Source: Demequina maris (GTDB lineage Bacteria; Actinomycetota; Actinomycetes; Actinomycetales; Demequinaceae). Taken from it: a stretch of DNA of 34,716 nucleotides. The translations under genes were made by a program, and so were the position numbers. Positions 15,068-22,623 of the stretch are shown in pieces; position 1 is the first letter of the stretch, and the number at the start of each line of letters is the position of its first letter. The notes beneath the pieces are model-generated. The model ran no database searches, was not told the DNA's origin, and was given only the letters and a program-made list of their open reading frames with translations. Where the stretch lies: contig NZ_BBLX01000016.1 of the NCBI RefSeq assembly GCF_000971155.1, positions 1 through 34,716 of the forward strand, in the 5' to 3' direction.

Positions 15068-16054
15068 AGCTCCGCCCGGCTCGCCCTCCAGCGTGGACGC
15101 CTCTCCCTCGGCGTCCGGAGCCGCCGCGGGCGCCGCGGCCGGGACGGCGCCGCGCGCGGCCTTGGGCCGTGGGGTCCGCTGCGCGAGCCACACGCCCACC
15201 AGCACGATGACGGCGCCCACGGGCTCGTACCACTGCAGCTCCTCGTGGAGCACCAGGATGCCGAGCACCGTCGCCACCACCGGGACCACGTAGGTCACGG
15301 ACGCGGCCGTCGTGGCGCCCGCGAGCTTCACGACGCGCCAGAACATGACATAGGTGAAGCTCGTCCCCAGCACTCCCAGCGCGAGCAGCCCCCACAGCAC
15401 CTCCGAGGACAGCGACAGCGCACCCGGGTCCGGCGCCGGGGCCGCCACCGCCAACGGCAGCAGGAGCACGGCGGAGATCGCGATCTGGACCGCCGACAGC
15501 GCCGTGGGGCCCTCGTGCACGCGCGTCAGCAGCATGCGCGACATCGTCGAGCCGATGCCGTAGAACGCGGTCGCGGCGAGCATGAGCGCGGCGCCGAGCA
15601 GGGGGATGCCGTGGACGTTCCAGGCGCCCAGCAGCACCGCGATGCCGGCCGTGCCCAGCAGCAGGCCGGCGACCTGTGCGCGACTCGCGCGCTCGTGCGG
15701 GATCAGCAGCGCGACGAACAGCGCGGTCCACAGCGGGGTGGTCGCGTTGAGGAGGCTCGCGAGGATCGACGTGATGTGCTGCTGCGCGAGCGGGATGAGC
15801 ACGAACGGCACCGTCGACAGCCCGATCGCGACGACGCCGATGCGGAGCACGTCGCCGCGCGTGAGCCGTGGGCGGTGCCGCGTCACGAGAAGCATCCCCC
15901 ACAGCACCACCGCGCCGATGAGGACGCGGCCGAATCCCACCTGCACCGGGTCGAGCCCGCGCAGCGCGAGCGAGATGAAGAGGAAGCTCGAGCCCCACGA
16001 CGTGGCCGCGATGACGAAGGAGGGCACCCACGCCCGCGCTGGCGCCTGCGTCAT
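15053..16054 (-). CDS. EamA-family (DMT) transporter, RhaT/YdcZ-like exporter
   Basis: This 333-aa membrane protein has about ten transmembrane segments in two EamA repeats. The first is residues 10-145, with SWGSSFLFISLALRGLDPVQ. The second is 155-295, with GTSFTYVMFWRVVKLAGATT and VVPVVATVLGILVLHEEL. The C-terminal 35 residues are Ala/Pro/Glu-rich and cytoplasmic. Members export amino acids, metabolites or drugs; the substrate is not predictable. The ATG at 16052-16054 overlaps the ogt stop by four bases (ATGA), so the two are co-translated. A longer frame upstream is the shifted reading of ogt and was rejected. The stop codon lies within a small tandem duplication. Confidence 0.9.
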   Translation of the reverse strand: MTQAPARAWVPSFVIAATSWGSSFLFISLALRGLDPVQVGFGRVLIGAVVLWGMLLVTRHRPRLTRGDVLRIGVVAIGLSTVPFVLIPLAQQHITSILASLLNATTPLWTALFVALLIPHERASRAQVAGLLLGTAGIAVLLGAWNVHGIPLLGAALMLAATAFYGIGSTMSRMLLTRVHEGPTALSAVQIAISAVLLLPLAVAAPAPDPGALSLSSEVLWGLLALGVLGTSFTYVMFWRVVKLAGATTAASVTYVVPVVATVLGILVLHEELQWYEPVGAVIVLVGVWLAQRTPRPKAARGAVPAAAPAAAPDAEGEASTLEGEPGGAPERA

Positions 16055-16587
16055 CGGGTCACCCGCGCATCGTCCAGCGGTCGCTCGCCCTCGAGCGCCA
16101 GCATGGCGGCCTTCATCCCCTCGCCGCCGAAGCCGTAGCTGCCGAGCGCGCCGCCGCACTTCACAACGCGGTGGCAGGGCACGAACGGCGCGATGTTGTT
16201 GCGGGCGCACGCGGTGCCGGCGGCGCGCATGGCGCGCGGGCGGCCGGCCATGGTCGCGAGCTCCTGGTAGCTCACCGAGCTTCCCGAGGGCACGGTGCGG
16301 AGCTGCGCCCACAGCTCCTGGAAGAACGGCCCGCCGTCCTGCTCGGCGGGGACGTGCGTGATCGCGTCGCCGTCGCCGGCGAGCCAGGCGTCGACCGCAT
16401 CGGCGACCACGGGCATGTCGCCGTCGACCAGGCCCCGCGCCTGCAGGCGCGACGGCAGCGCGGCGACGGTGTCGCGCATCGGCCGGAAACCGGAGGAGCG
16501 CACGACGCCGTCCTCGGGCGTCGCGAGCACCGTCAGGGTGCCGAAGGGCGTGTCGTAGGACGATGCGACGAGCGGGGCCTCTGCCAT
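16051..16587 (-). CDS. ogt: Methylated-DNA--protein-cysteine S-methyltransferase
   Basis: This suicide repair protein takes alkyl groups from O6-alkylguanine (and O4-alkylthymine) onto its own cysteine. It has 178 residues, the common Ogt length. The active site PCHRVV carries Cys138; the helix-turn-helix that flips the base (SVSYQELATMAGRPRAMRAA) and the Asn hinge (RNNIAPFVPC) are in place, followed by GSYGFGGEGMKAAMLALE. No Ada-type N-terminal domain is present. The ATG at 16585-16587 has no Shine-Dalgarno; TAGCCT lies six bases upstream, so the message may be leaderless. The start codon is at the centre of a perfect 14-bp palindrome. Two exact GGACGATGCG copies lie within the gene, near its start and end. 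Confidence 0.95.
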   Translation of the reverse strand: MAEAPLVASSYDTPFGTLTVLATPEDGVVRSSGFRPMRDTVAALPSRLQARGLVDGDMPVVADAVDAWLAGDGDAITHVPAEQDGGPFFQELWAQLRTVPSGSSVSYQELATMAGRPRAMRAAGTACARNNIAPFVPCHRVVKCGGALGSYGFGGEGMKAAMLALEGERPLDDARVTR

Positions 16588-16599
16588 GGCAGAAGGCTA
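16580..16599 (-). promoter_or_regulatory. ogt start region: palindrome and -10 element
   Basis: TCTGCCATGGCAGA (16580-16593) is perfectly self-complementary and centred on the ATG. TAGCCT (16594-16599, minus) is a TANNNT-type -10 placed six bases before the ATG. The palindrome could be a repressor site or hide the start codon; neither is proven. Confidence 0.5.
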
Positions 16600-16728
16600 C
16601 GTCCGAGCACCGACATCGGTGTCGCGGTGAGCGGACATGGCGGTGGTGCCGCAGTCCCGGCCGTTCCTCAAACGGGCCGTGACCGCGGCCGGTCGCCGCG
16701 TCCACCGTGCGTCGGGACGCCCTCGGGG

Positions 16729-16756
16729 GAGAGCGCTCTCCTCGTCAGCGAGGAGA
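16729..16756 (-). terminator. Hairpin after bldC overlapping an operator-like palindrome
   Basis: TCTCCTCG (16737-16744) and CGAGGAGA (16749-16756) form a perfect stem with loop TCAG, seven bases past the bldC stop. It overlaps the palindrome GAGAGCGCTCTC (16729-16740), identical to one upstream of the serpin gene (25315-25326). The terminator reading is more likely here. Confidence 0.6.
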
Positions 16757-16762
16757 AGAGGC

Positions 16763-16963
16763 CTAGCGGCCTTCCTGAGCGGCGGCGAGGAGCGCCTGCA
16801 CCTCGGCCTCACGGAATCGACGGTGGCCGCCGAGCGTGCGGATCGAGCTCAGCTTGCCGACCTTCGCCCAGCGGGTGACGGTCTTGGGGTCGACGCGGAA
16901 GATCGCGGCGACCTCGGAAGGCGTGAGCAGCTTCTCGGGCTCCTGGACAGTGTCAGTCATCAT
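16763..16963 (-). CDS. bldC: BldC-like MerR-type DNA-binding protein
   Basis: This 66-aa protein is essentially a single MerR-type winged helix: LLTPSEVAAIFRVDPKTVTR (about 12-31) then WAKVGKLSSIRTLGGHRRFR. The match to Streptomyces BldC is close in sequence and length, and it lacks the MerR dimerisation helix, as BldC does. BldC in Streptomyces binds AT-rich direct repeats as head-to-tail multimers and controls development; in non-sporulating relatives its role is less clear. The ATG at 16961-16963 with GAGGGA upstream is chosen; a second ATG follows immediately. It is divergent from the DUF3073 gene, a neighbour it also has, as I recall, in Streptomyces. Confidence 0.94.
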   Translation of the reverse strand: MMTDTVQEPEKLLTPSEVAAIFRVDPKTVTRWAKVGKLSSIRTLGGHRRFREAEVQALLAAAQEGR

Positions 16964-17269
16964 GTTCTATCCCTCAGTCATCCGTCGGGGCGCCTCGGGG
17001 AGGCTGTGTGCGCTATGAGACGCCCGACGGTCACGATTATGACGGGCAAACGGCAAGTTTTCCCGATTATGCGATTTGTGTCACATTCGGCGTGTCGCGC
17101 TCAAGTCCGCCGAGGCGTGTGCCGGGGGCTTCGCGGGGCCGGATGGCGAGCCGGTGCGGGGCCGTCCCAGGGAGGTCGCAACGTACTGGACACGCGTTGT
17201 AAAGTAGGGCAGGAATGACGAGGCAGCGCCCGTTGACAGTGGCGCGCGAGACCGGGAGGGACGGCGGAC
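16964..17269. promoter_or_regulatory. Divergent control region between bldC and the DUF3073 gene
   Basis: No gene is supported in these 306 bases. The part at 17030-17095 is much less GC-rich than its surroundings and holds the direct repeat CGATTATG at 17034-17041 and 17064-17071, 30 bases apart. On the minus strand the repeats read CATAATCG and could double as -10 elements for bldC. Nearer the DUF3073 gene, TAAAGT (17200-17205) is a -10 candidate without a clear -35. GGGAGG about 12 bases before the DUF3073 ATG is its ribosome binding site. Confidence 0.5.
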
Positions 17270-17455
17270 ATGGGGCGAGGCCGTCAGAAGGCTAAGGACG
17301 CGAAGATCGCACGTCAGCTCAAGTACACGAACCACGGGGGCGACCTCCGTGAGCTCGAGCGTGAGCTGACCAGCCGCGAGGGCAACGCGCCCGTTCCTGC
17401 TGCACCCGACGACTCGGACGACTACTACGACCGCTGGGCGGACGACGAGGACTGA
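17270..17455 (+). CDS. DUF3073 protein, small conserved actinobacterial protein
   Basis: This 61-aa protein begins with the hallmark MGRGRQKAKDAKIARQLKY, followed by an acidic tail (DDSDDYYDRWADDED). The basic head and acidic tail suggest a nucleic-acid- or ribosome-associated protein, but no function is established for the family. It is usually found near purM and bldC in actinobacteria; here purM is separated from it by the nuclease cassette. The start ATG is fixed by the conserved N-terminus. Confidence 0.9.
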   Translation: MGRGRQKAKDAKIARQLKYTNHGGDLRELERELTSREGNAPVPAAPDDSDDYYDRWADDED

Positions 17456-17513
17456 GTCCTCGCGCCCCGGCGCTCTGCTTTCCCCTCCGCTTCGCGTCAG
17501 CCGCGCTCTCCGT

Positions 17514-17589
17514 AAGTCACACATCTGGCGACCCGTGACGCCGGGTCCGTACGGGACTTGCGACGAACCGGTCGCCAGCGGTGTGACTT
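17514..17589. repeat. Hairpin repeat A, left flank of the nuclease gene
   Basis: AAGTCACACATCTGGCGACC (17514-17533) faces GGTCGCCAGCGGTGTGACTT (17570-17589): 18 of 20 bases pair across a 36-base loop. The same arm sequence recurs in hairpin repeat B at 18529-18609 on the other side of the gene. The loop carries a smaller dyad (CCGGGTCCGTACGGG region). It sits between the DUF3073 gene and the nuclease gene, 86 bases before the latter. Confidence 0.85.
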
Positions 17590-17675
17590 GTGCACAGCCC
17601 CGCCGCAGCGACCTCCTGTCCACAGCCCGGCATCGGCGCCTTCTGACGACGCACTGATCGAGGCACCGTCGAGCC

Positions 17676-18521
17676 ATGGACCTCGGAAGGCTCGTCGCCT
17701 CATTCGGTGGCACGGCGGAACGCTCGACGCTCACGGCTCTTGGGATCCCCGGCAGCGCGCTGACCGCGGCCGTGCGGACAGGCGCCCTGATCCGCGTGAG
17801 GCGCGGCTGCTACTCGGTGCCCGGTGCAGAGGCCGTGCTCCAGGCCGAGATCGCATGGCGCGGTGCGGCCACATGTGTGACGGCTCTACGCCGGCTCGAT
17901 CTCCCCGTCCCGCGCCCTGACGGGACCATCCATCTGACGCGACGCTTCCATCGGAGCGAGTCGGGCCGCAACCTCTCCTCGCCGGGTCACATCCGGTGGC
18001 ATCTCCTGCCTTCCGAGCGCCTGGCTGGGTTGACGCCGGCCGGCGCGCTCGACGAGTCCGGCCGATGCCTCACCCGCGTCGATCAGCTGATCGCTCTCGA
18101 TGCCGCGCTCGAGCGGCGGATCCTCACCCTCGACGACGTCAGGAGGTTCGTCACCACGCCTCGACGGACGCGCGAGTGGCTTCTCCGGACCGCTGACGCG
18201 CGGACGCAGTCGCCGCCCGAGACGCTTGCGCGAGTCGCGCTTCACGGAGCCAAGATCCCCTTCGAGTTCCAGGCCTCGCAGCCGGGCACCGGCCGCGTCG
18301 ACTTCGTCATCGACGGTCTCTTCGTGGTGGAGGTCGACGGCAGGAGCTACCACTCCGGGGATGCGGCGTTCGAGCGTGACCGCGCCCGAGACCGGGCGAC
18401 GCTGCTCTCGGGCTCCGTGACGATGCGCTACACCGCGTGGGACGTCATCAACCGGCCCGAGCTCATGGTCGCCGAGATCTGGACGCTGCTGCGCATGCGG
18501 AGGGGGCTGCGCGACGGCTGA
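17676..18521 (+). CDS. AbiEi-like winged-helix protein with C-terminal DUF559 nuclease-like domain
   Basis: This 281-aa protein joins an N-terminal winged-helix segment of the type found in AbiEi-family antitoxins (about residues 1-75, with RTGALIRVRRGCYSVPGA) to a C-terminal DUF559 / very-short-patch-repair-like PD-(D/E)XK domain (about 175-275). Candidate catalytic residues are Glu182 (SPPE), Asp209 (GRVDFVID), Glu219 and Asp221 (VVEVDGRSYHSG), with the conserved AFERDRARD helix after them. Whether it cuts DNA is unknown; fusions of this type are common and scattered in actinobacteria. No partner toxin is adjacent. The ATG at 17676 lacks a clear ribosome binding site. Its codon use looks less extreme in GC than that of its neighbours. 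It lies between purM and the DUF3073 gene, bracketed by hairpin repeats A and B, as expected for an inserted cassette. Confidence 0.82.
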   Translation: MDLGRLVASFGGTAERSTLTALGIPGSALTAAVRTGALIRVRRGCYSVPGAEAVLQAEIAWRGAATCVTALRRLDLPVPRPDGTIHLTRRFHRSESGRNLSSPGHIRWHLLPSERLAGLTPAGALDESGRCLTRVDQLIALDAALERRILTLDDVRRFVTTPRRTREWLLRTADARTQSPPETLARVALHGAKIPFEFQASQPGTGRVDFVIDGLFVVEVDGRSYHSGDAAFERDRARDRATLLSGSVTMRYTAWDVINRPELMVAEIWTLLRMRRGLRDG

Positions 18522-18528
18522 TGCCTTC

Positions 18529-18609
18529 GCAAGTCACACACCTGGCGCCAGGTGTACCGCGGATCGTGCGGCGACGCGCGCGTACCCGTCGTCAGATGTG
18601 TGACTTGCG
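18529..18609. repeat. Hairpin repeat B, right flank of the nuclease gene
   Basis: CGCAAGTCACACACCTGGCG (18529-18548) faces CAGATGTGTGACTTGCG (18593-18609); about 16 of 17 bases pair across the middle. The inside includes a second dyad, ACCTGGCGCCAGGT (18540-18553). The arms match those of hairpin repeat A (AAGTCACACAyCTGrCG). It begins seven bases past the nuclease stop and lies 21 bases from the convergent purM stop, so it may also end both transcripts. Confidence 0.85.
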
Positions 18610-18630
18610 GAAGTGCGCGGGGAACCCGGA

Positions 18631-19746
18631 CTAGGCCCGGTACTGGCCCGACAGCACCACGGTGCCGCCGTCGACGCCCTTGGCGCCGCGGACCACGTCC
18701 GGGCCCATGGGCAGGCCCGTGTCCGCACCGACGGTGCCGAGCGTCCATGCCGGCACGCCCGCCGCCGCGGAGGCCGCGATCAGCGCGTCCGCCTCGGACG
18801 GATCCACCACGGCGACCATGCCGACGCCCATGTTGAGCGTCGACTCGAGGTCGTTCCACGGCACGGACCCGGCCGCCTGGACCACCGAGAACACCGCGGG
18901 CAGGTCCCACGCGTCGCGCGCGACGGACGCCGCCAGCCCCTTGGGCAGCACGCGCGCGAGGTTGGCCGCGAGGCCGCCGCCGGTCACGTGCGAGAAGGCG
19001 CGCAGGCCCTCGAAGGACTCCGCGAGCGAGACGCACAGCTGCGAGTAGATGCGGGTGGGCTCGAGCAGCTCCTCGCCGACCGTGCGGCCCAGCTCCGCCA
19101 CCTCCGAGGAGAGCGACCAGCCCGCGTGCTCGACCACGCGGCGCACGAGCGAGTAGCCGTTCGAGTGCAGGCCCGACGACGCCATCGCGACCACGACGTC
19201 GCCCGAGCGGACGCGCTCCGGGCCCAGCAGCCGCGACGCCTCGACCACGCCGATCGCGGCGCCCGCGACGTCGTAGTCGTCCGGCTCCATGACACCCGGG
19301 TGCTCCGCGGTCTCGCCGCCGACGAGCGCGACGCCCGCCATCTCGCAGCCGATCGCGATGCCGCGCACGATGTCCGCGATGCGCTCCGGCACGACGCGGC
19401 CGCAGGCGATGTAGTCGGTCATGACCAGGGGCTTCGCGCCGCACACGACGATGTCGTCGACGACCATCGCGACCAGGTCCTGGCCGATCGTGTCGTGGAC
19501 GTCCATCGCGCGCGCGATGACGATCTTGGTGCCCACGCCGTCCGTGGACGAGGCGAGCAGCGGCCGCTCGTAGGACTTCAGCGCCGACGCGTCGAACAGG
19601 CCCGCGAACGCGCCCACTCCCCCGAGCACCTCCGGTCCGTGGGTGCGCGCGACGGCCGACTTCATCAGCTCGACGGCCTTGTCGCCGGCCTCGGTGTCGA
19701 CGCCGGCGGCGGCGTAGGTGATGCCTTCGGACGGGGCAGTGCTCAC
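18631..19746 (-). CDS. purM: Phosphoribosylformylglycinamidine cyclo-ligase (AIR synthetase)
   Basis: This enzyme closes the imidazole ring in de novo purine synthesis, turning FGAM and ATP into AIR. It has 371 residues, the usual length with a short N-terminal extension. Characteristic segments are ITYAAAGVDTEAGDKAVE at the N-terminus, LLASSTDGVGTKIVIA (ATP site), VGGETAEHPGVMEPDDYD and FSHVTGGGLAANLARVLP. The start is GTG at 19744-19746, overlapping the purF stop by four bases (GTGA); longer in-frame readings run into purF. It is the last gene of the run membrane protein-purF-purM. Hairpin repeat B lies past its stop. Confidence 0.97.
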   Translation of the reverse strand: MSTAPSEGITYAAAGVDTEAGDKAVELMKSAVARTHGPEVLGGVGAFAGLFDASALKSYERPLLASSTDGVGTKIVIARAMDVHDTIGQDLVAMVVDDIVVCGAKPLVMTDYIACGRVVPERIADIVRGIAIGCEMAGVALVGGETAEHPGVMEPDDYDVAGAAIGVVEASRLLGPERVRSGDVVVAMASSGLHSNGYSLVRRVVEHAGWSLSSEVAELGRTVGEELLEPTRIYSQLCVSLAESFEGLRAFSHVTGGGLAANLARVLPKGLAASVARDAWDLPAVFSVVQAAGSVPWNDLESTLNMGVGMVAVVDPSEADALIAASAAAGVPAWTLGTVGADTGLPMGPDVVRGAKGVDGGTVVLSGQYRA

Positions 19747-21257
19747 GAGGAGACCTCCACGGGCTGCGACACCAGCAGGTGCCGGGCGTTGACGGGCGGC
19801 TCGACCGGGTAGGTGCCGGTGAAGCAGGCGGTGCACAGGCGCGACTCGGCCTGCTCGGTCGCCTCGAGCATGCCCTCGAGCGAGATGTGGCCGAGGGAGT
19901 CCGCGTCGATCTGGCGGCGCACCTCGTCCATGGTGTGGCCCACGGCGGCGAGCTCGTCGCGCGTGGGGAAGTCGATGCCGTAGAAGCACGGCCACTGGAC
20001 CGGCGGCGAGGAGATGCGGACGTGCACCTCGGCGGCGCCCGCCTCGCGCAGCATCGCGACGAGCGCGCGCTGCGTGTTGCCGCGCACGATCGAGTCATCG
20101 ACGACGATGAGGCGCTTGCCCGCGATGACCTCGCGCAGCGGGTTGAGCTTGAGGCGGATGCCCAGCTGGCGCAGGGTCTGCGACGGCTGGATGAACGTGC
20201 GACCCACGTACGAGTTCTTCACCAGGCCCTGCGCGAACGGGATCCCCGACGCCTGCGCGTAGCCCACGGCGGCGGGCGTGCCGGACTCCGGCACCGGGAT
20301 CACGAGGTCGGCCTCGACCGGGTGCTCCTTGGCGAGCGTGCGGCCCATCTCGAGGCGTGCGGCCTGCACCGAACGGCCCGCGATCGTGGTGTCGGGGCGT
20401 GCCAGGTAGACGTACTCGAAGATGCAGCCCTTGGGGTCGGCCTCGGCGAAGCGGCGCGTGCGCACGCCCGTCTCGTCGATGACGAGCAGCTCGCCCGGCT
20501 CCACCTCACGCTCGAGCGACGCGCCGACGATGTCGAGCGCGGCGGTCTCGGACGCGACCACCCAGCCGCCGCTCTTGAGCCGGCCGAGCACGAGCGGGCG
20601 GAAGCCCTGCGGGTCGCGCGCCGCGTACATGCGGTGCTCGTCCATCCACACGAACGAGAACGCGCCCTCGACCTGCGGGAGCAGGTCCATCGCGACGTCC
20701 TCGAGCGACTCGAAGCCCTCGGCACCGAGCAGCGCGGTGACGATCGCCGTGTCGGTGCACTTGCCGCCCTTGAGGTCGAGGCGCTTCGCCATGCCCTCGC
20801 GCGCGATCAGCAGGTCGAGCAGCTCCTGCACGTTGGTGAGGTTGCCGTTGTGGCCCAGCGCGATGGTGCCGTGCGCCGTCGGGCCGAGCGTCGGCTGGGC
20901 GTTCGCCCACACCGAGGCGCCGGTGGTCGAGTAGCGCGTGTGCCCCACGGCCATGTGCCCCTGGAGCGCCTCGAGCGCGCCCTCGTCGAACACCTGCGAC
21001 ACCAGGCCCATGTCCTTGAAGACCAGGATGTTGTCGCCGTTGGACGTCGCGATGCCGGCGGACTCCTGGCCGCGGTGCTGCAGCGCGTAGAGGCCGAAGT
21101 ACGCGAGCTTCGCGACCTCCTCGCCGGGGCCGAAGACGCCGAACACGCCGCACTCGTCCTGCGGCGTGGTCTCGCCCGGCAGGAGGTCGTGGTTGAGGCG
21201 GCCGTCGCCGCCGCGGCGGGCGGTGAGGGGCGTGCCGTCGGGGCGTCGCTGGGTCAT
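19743..21257 (-). CDS. purF: Amidophosphoribosyltransferase
   Basis: This is the first committed enzyme of purine synthesis: PRPP and glutamine give phosphoribosylamine. It has 504 residues. It belongs to the B. subtilis-type class with a propeptide and an iron-sulfur cluster. The catalytic Cys36 (DECGVFGVFG) would be exposed by removal of 35 residues, and the four cluster cysteines are visible in KGCIFEY, WPCFYGID and CTAC near the C-terminus. The PRPP loop is LIVVDDSIVRGNTQ. The ATG at 21255-21257 overlaps the stop of the upstream small membrane protein (ATGA), and purM overlaps its end, so all three are translationally coupled. Oxygen-sensitive cluster and nucleotide feedback are expected from the family. 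Confidence 0.97.
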   Translation of the reverse strand: MTQRRPDGTPLTARRGGDGRLNHDLLPGETTPQDECGVFGVFGPGEEVAKLAYFGLYALQHRGQESAGIATSNGDNILVFKDMGLVSQVFDEGALEALQGHMAVGHTRYSTTGASVWANAQPTLGPTAHGTIALGHNGNLTNVQELLDLLIAREGMAKRLDLKGGKCTDTAIVTALLGAEGFESLEDVAMDLLPQVEGAFSFVWMDEHRMYAARDPQGFRPLVLGRLKSGGWVVASETAALDIVGASLEREVEPGELLVIDETGVRTRRFAEADPKGCIFEYVYLARPDTTIAGRSVQAARLEMGRTLAKEHPVEADLVIPVPESGTPAAVGYAQASGIPFAQGLVKNSYVGRTFIQPSQTLRQLGIRLKLNPLREVIAGKRLIVVDDSIVRGNTQRALVAMLREAGAAEVHVRISSPPVQWPCFYGIDFPTRDELAAVGHTMDEVRRQIDADSLGHISLEGMLEATEQAESRLCTACFTGTYPVEPPVNARHLLVSQPVEVSS

Positions 21258-21568
21258 CGGCCGGGCTCCGTTCGGGGGGACGATGCGCGGTCGAGGCTCG
21301 TGGCCACCGCGCCGCCGACCACGGCGCCGAGCAGGCACAGCCCGAGCGCCAGGACGAGGAACACCAGGAAGCGTCCCACGCCGGTCGAGTTGGGAAGGAA
21401 GGTCGCGAGGATCGCGGCGACGAGGATGCCCGCACCCACGCCGGTGCCGATGAAGCTCCCGAACCGCGGCGACCGTCGGACGGTCGCGGGGATGGCCACG
21501 CTGGCGAGGTCCTCGGGCAGGGGCTCAGGGACGTCGGACGCGCTCTCGTGCGGGGGGAGGTCGCTCAC
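21254..21568 (-). CDS. Small two-helix membrane protein coupled to purF
   Basis: This 104-aa protein has a polar N-terminus (about 1-38), two hydrophobic helices (about 40-60 with GTGVGAGILVAAILATF and 66-90 with FLVFLVLALGLCLLGAVVGG) and a short polar tail. I do not recognise a named family. The ATG at 21566-21568 is the only good start. Its stop overlaps the purF start by four bases, so it heads the purF-purM operon. Its last codons contain an exact GGACGATGCG copy (21278-21287), read there as Arg-Ala-Ser-Ser on the gene strand. Confidence 0.75.
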   Translation of the reverse strand: MSDLPPHESASDVPEPLPEDLASVAIPATVRRSPRFGSFIGTGVGAGILVAAILATFLPNSTGVGRFLVFLVLALGLCLLGAVVGGAVATSLDRASSPRTEPGR

Positions 21569-21616
21569 GCAGCAATTCTAGGCGGTGCCCGTGCGGGCGC
21601 GGAACGGGCAGGAAGC

Positions 21617-21640
21617 GGGGCCGGAAGCCTGTCCGGCCCC
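21617..21640 (-). terminator. Terminator of the aglEFG-like operon
   Basis: GGGGCCGGA pairs with TCCGGCCCC across an AGCCTG loop, about 40 bases past the last permease stop and before the start of the coupled membrane protein gene. Confidence 0.7.
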
Positions 21641-21681
21641 CGGCCCCTCCCCGGTCCCCCCTCGTGCTCAACGGCTCCGGG

Positions 21682-22623
21682 TCACCCCTTCGTGGAGCCC
21701 GCGAGCAGACCGCGGACGAAGTACCTCTGCAACGAGAAGAACACGATGAGAGGCACGATGATCGAGACGAACGCCGCCGCTGTGAGCAGCTGCCAGTCGG
21801 ACCCTCGGTCACCGGCGAACTCCGCGAGGCGCTGCGTGAGCGGCGCGGTCTTCACCGTGCCGCCGGAGAACACCAGCGCGACGAGCAGGTCGTTCCAGAC
21901 CCACAGGAACTGGAAGATCGCGAGCGACGCGATCGCCGGCACGGACAGCGGCAGGACGATGCGCGTGAACGTCTGCGTGTGGCTCGAGCCGTCGACCTTC
22001 GCGGCCTCCATGACGTCCCTCGGGATCTCCGAGATGAAGTTGTGGAGGAGGAAGATCGCGAGCGGGAGCCCGAAGATCGTGTGCGCGACCCACACCGCGG
22101 CGAACGTGCCGGAGATGTCGATCCAGTCGTAGTTGAAGATCCGCAGCAGCGGGATCAGCGCCATCTGGAGCGGCACGATCTGCAGCGCGAACACCATCAC
22201 GAACAGCCACGACGCGCCCCTGAACGGGATCCACGCGAAGGCGTACGCCGCCATGAGGGCGAGCGCGAGCACGAAGATCGTGGTCGGGATCGTGATGACG
22301 AACGAGTTCACGAAGTACGAGCCGAGGCTCGCGGACGAGGCGCCCGACTCGAACAGGATCGTGTTGTAGTTGTCGAGCGTCCATCCCCAGTTCTCGAAGA
22401 TGGTCCACCAGCCGGTGGTCTTGACCTCGCGCTCGGGCCGGAACGACGAGATCGCCAGGCCGAACGTCGGGATGGTCCACAGGATCGCGATGACGATCGC
22501 CGCGGCGGTGGCGCCGCGCGACGTGAGGCGCTTCTTGACACGCTTGGCCTTGGGCTCCTCGGCGGCCTCGATGCCGCCGAGGTCGGCGTCGAGCTCGGTG
22601 CGGGGCGGGGTGGGCGTGGACAT
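21682..22623 (-). CDS. aglG: Sugar ABC transporter permease, AglG/MalG type
   Basis: This is one of two membrane subunits of a CUT1 oligosaccharide importer (313 aa). A charged N-terminal tail (about 1-35) precedes six transmembrane segments. The EAA loop that docks the ATPase is visible as ISEIPRDVMEAAKVDGSSHT, about 90 residues from the end, followed by the typical FLWVWNDLLVALVFSG. Its start ATG (22621-22623) overlaps the aglF stop by one base (TGATG). The sequence resembles alpha-glucoside AglG proteins. No ATPase gene accompanies it, so a shared MsiK-type ATPase encoded elsewhere is likely, as is common in actinobacteria. Confidence 0.9.
   Translation of the reverse strand: MSTPTPPRTELDADLGGIEAAEEPKAKRVKKRLTSRGATAAAIVIAILWTIPTFGLAISSFRPEREVKTTGWWTIFENWGWTLDNYNTILFESGASSASLGSYFVNSFVITIPTTIFVLALALMAAYAFAWIPFRGASWLFVMVFALQIVPLQMALIPLLRIFNYDWIDISGTFAAVWVAHTIFGLPLAIFLLHNFISEIPRDVMEAAKVDGSSHTQTFTRIVLPLSVPAIASLAIFQFLWVWNDLLVALVFSGGTVKTAPLTQRLAEFAGDRGSDWQLLTAAAFVSIIVPLIVFFSLQRYFVRGLLAGSTKG

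Noticed and set aside
16051..16705. A longer EamA protein starting upstream of 16054
   Set aside because: The added sequence is ogt read in another frame. The ATGA overlap at 16051-16054 gives a natural start.
17514..18609. The four related AAGTCACAC arms as a CRISPR array
   Set aside because: Only four copies, in inverted pairs with unequal spacing and a gene between them; there are no cas genes.
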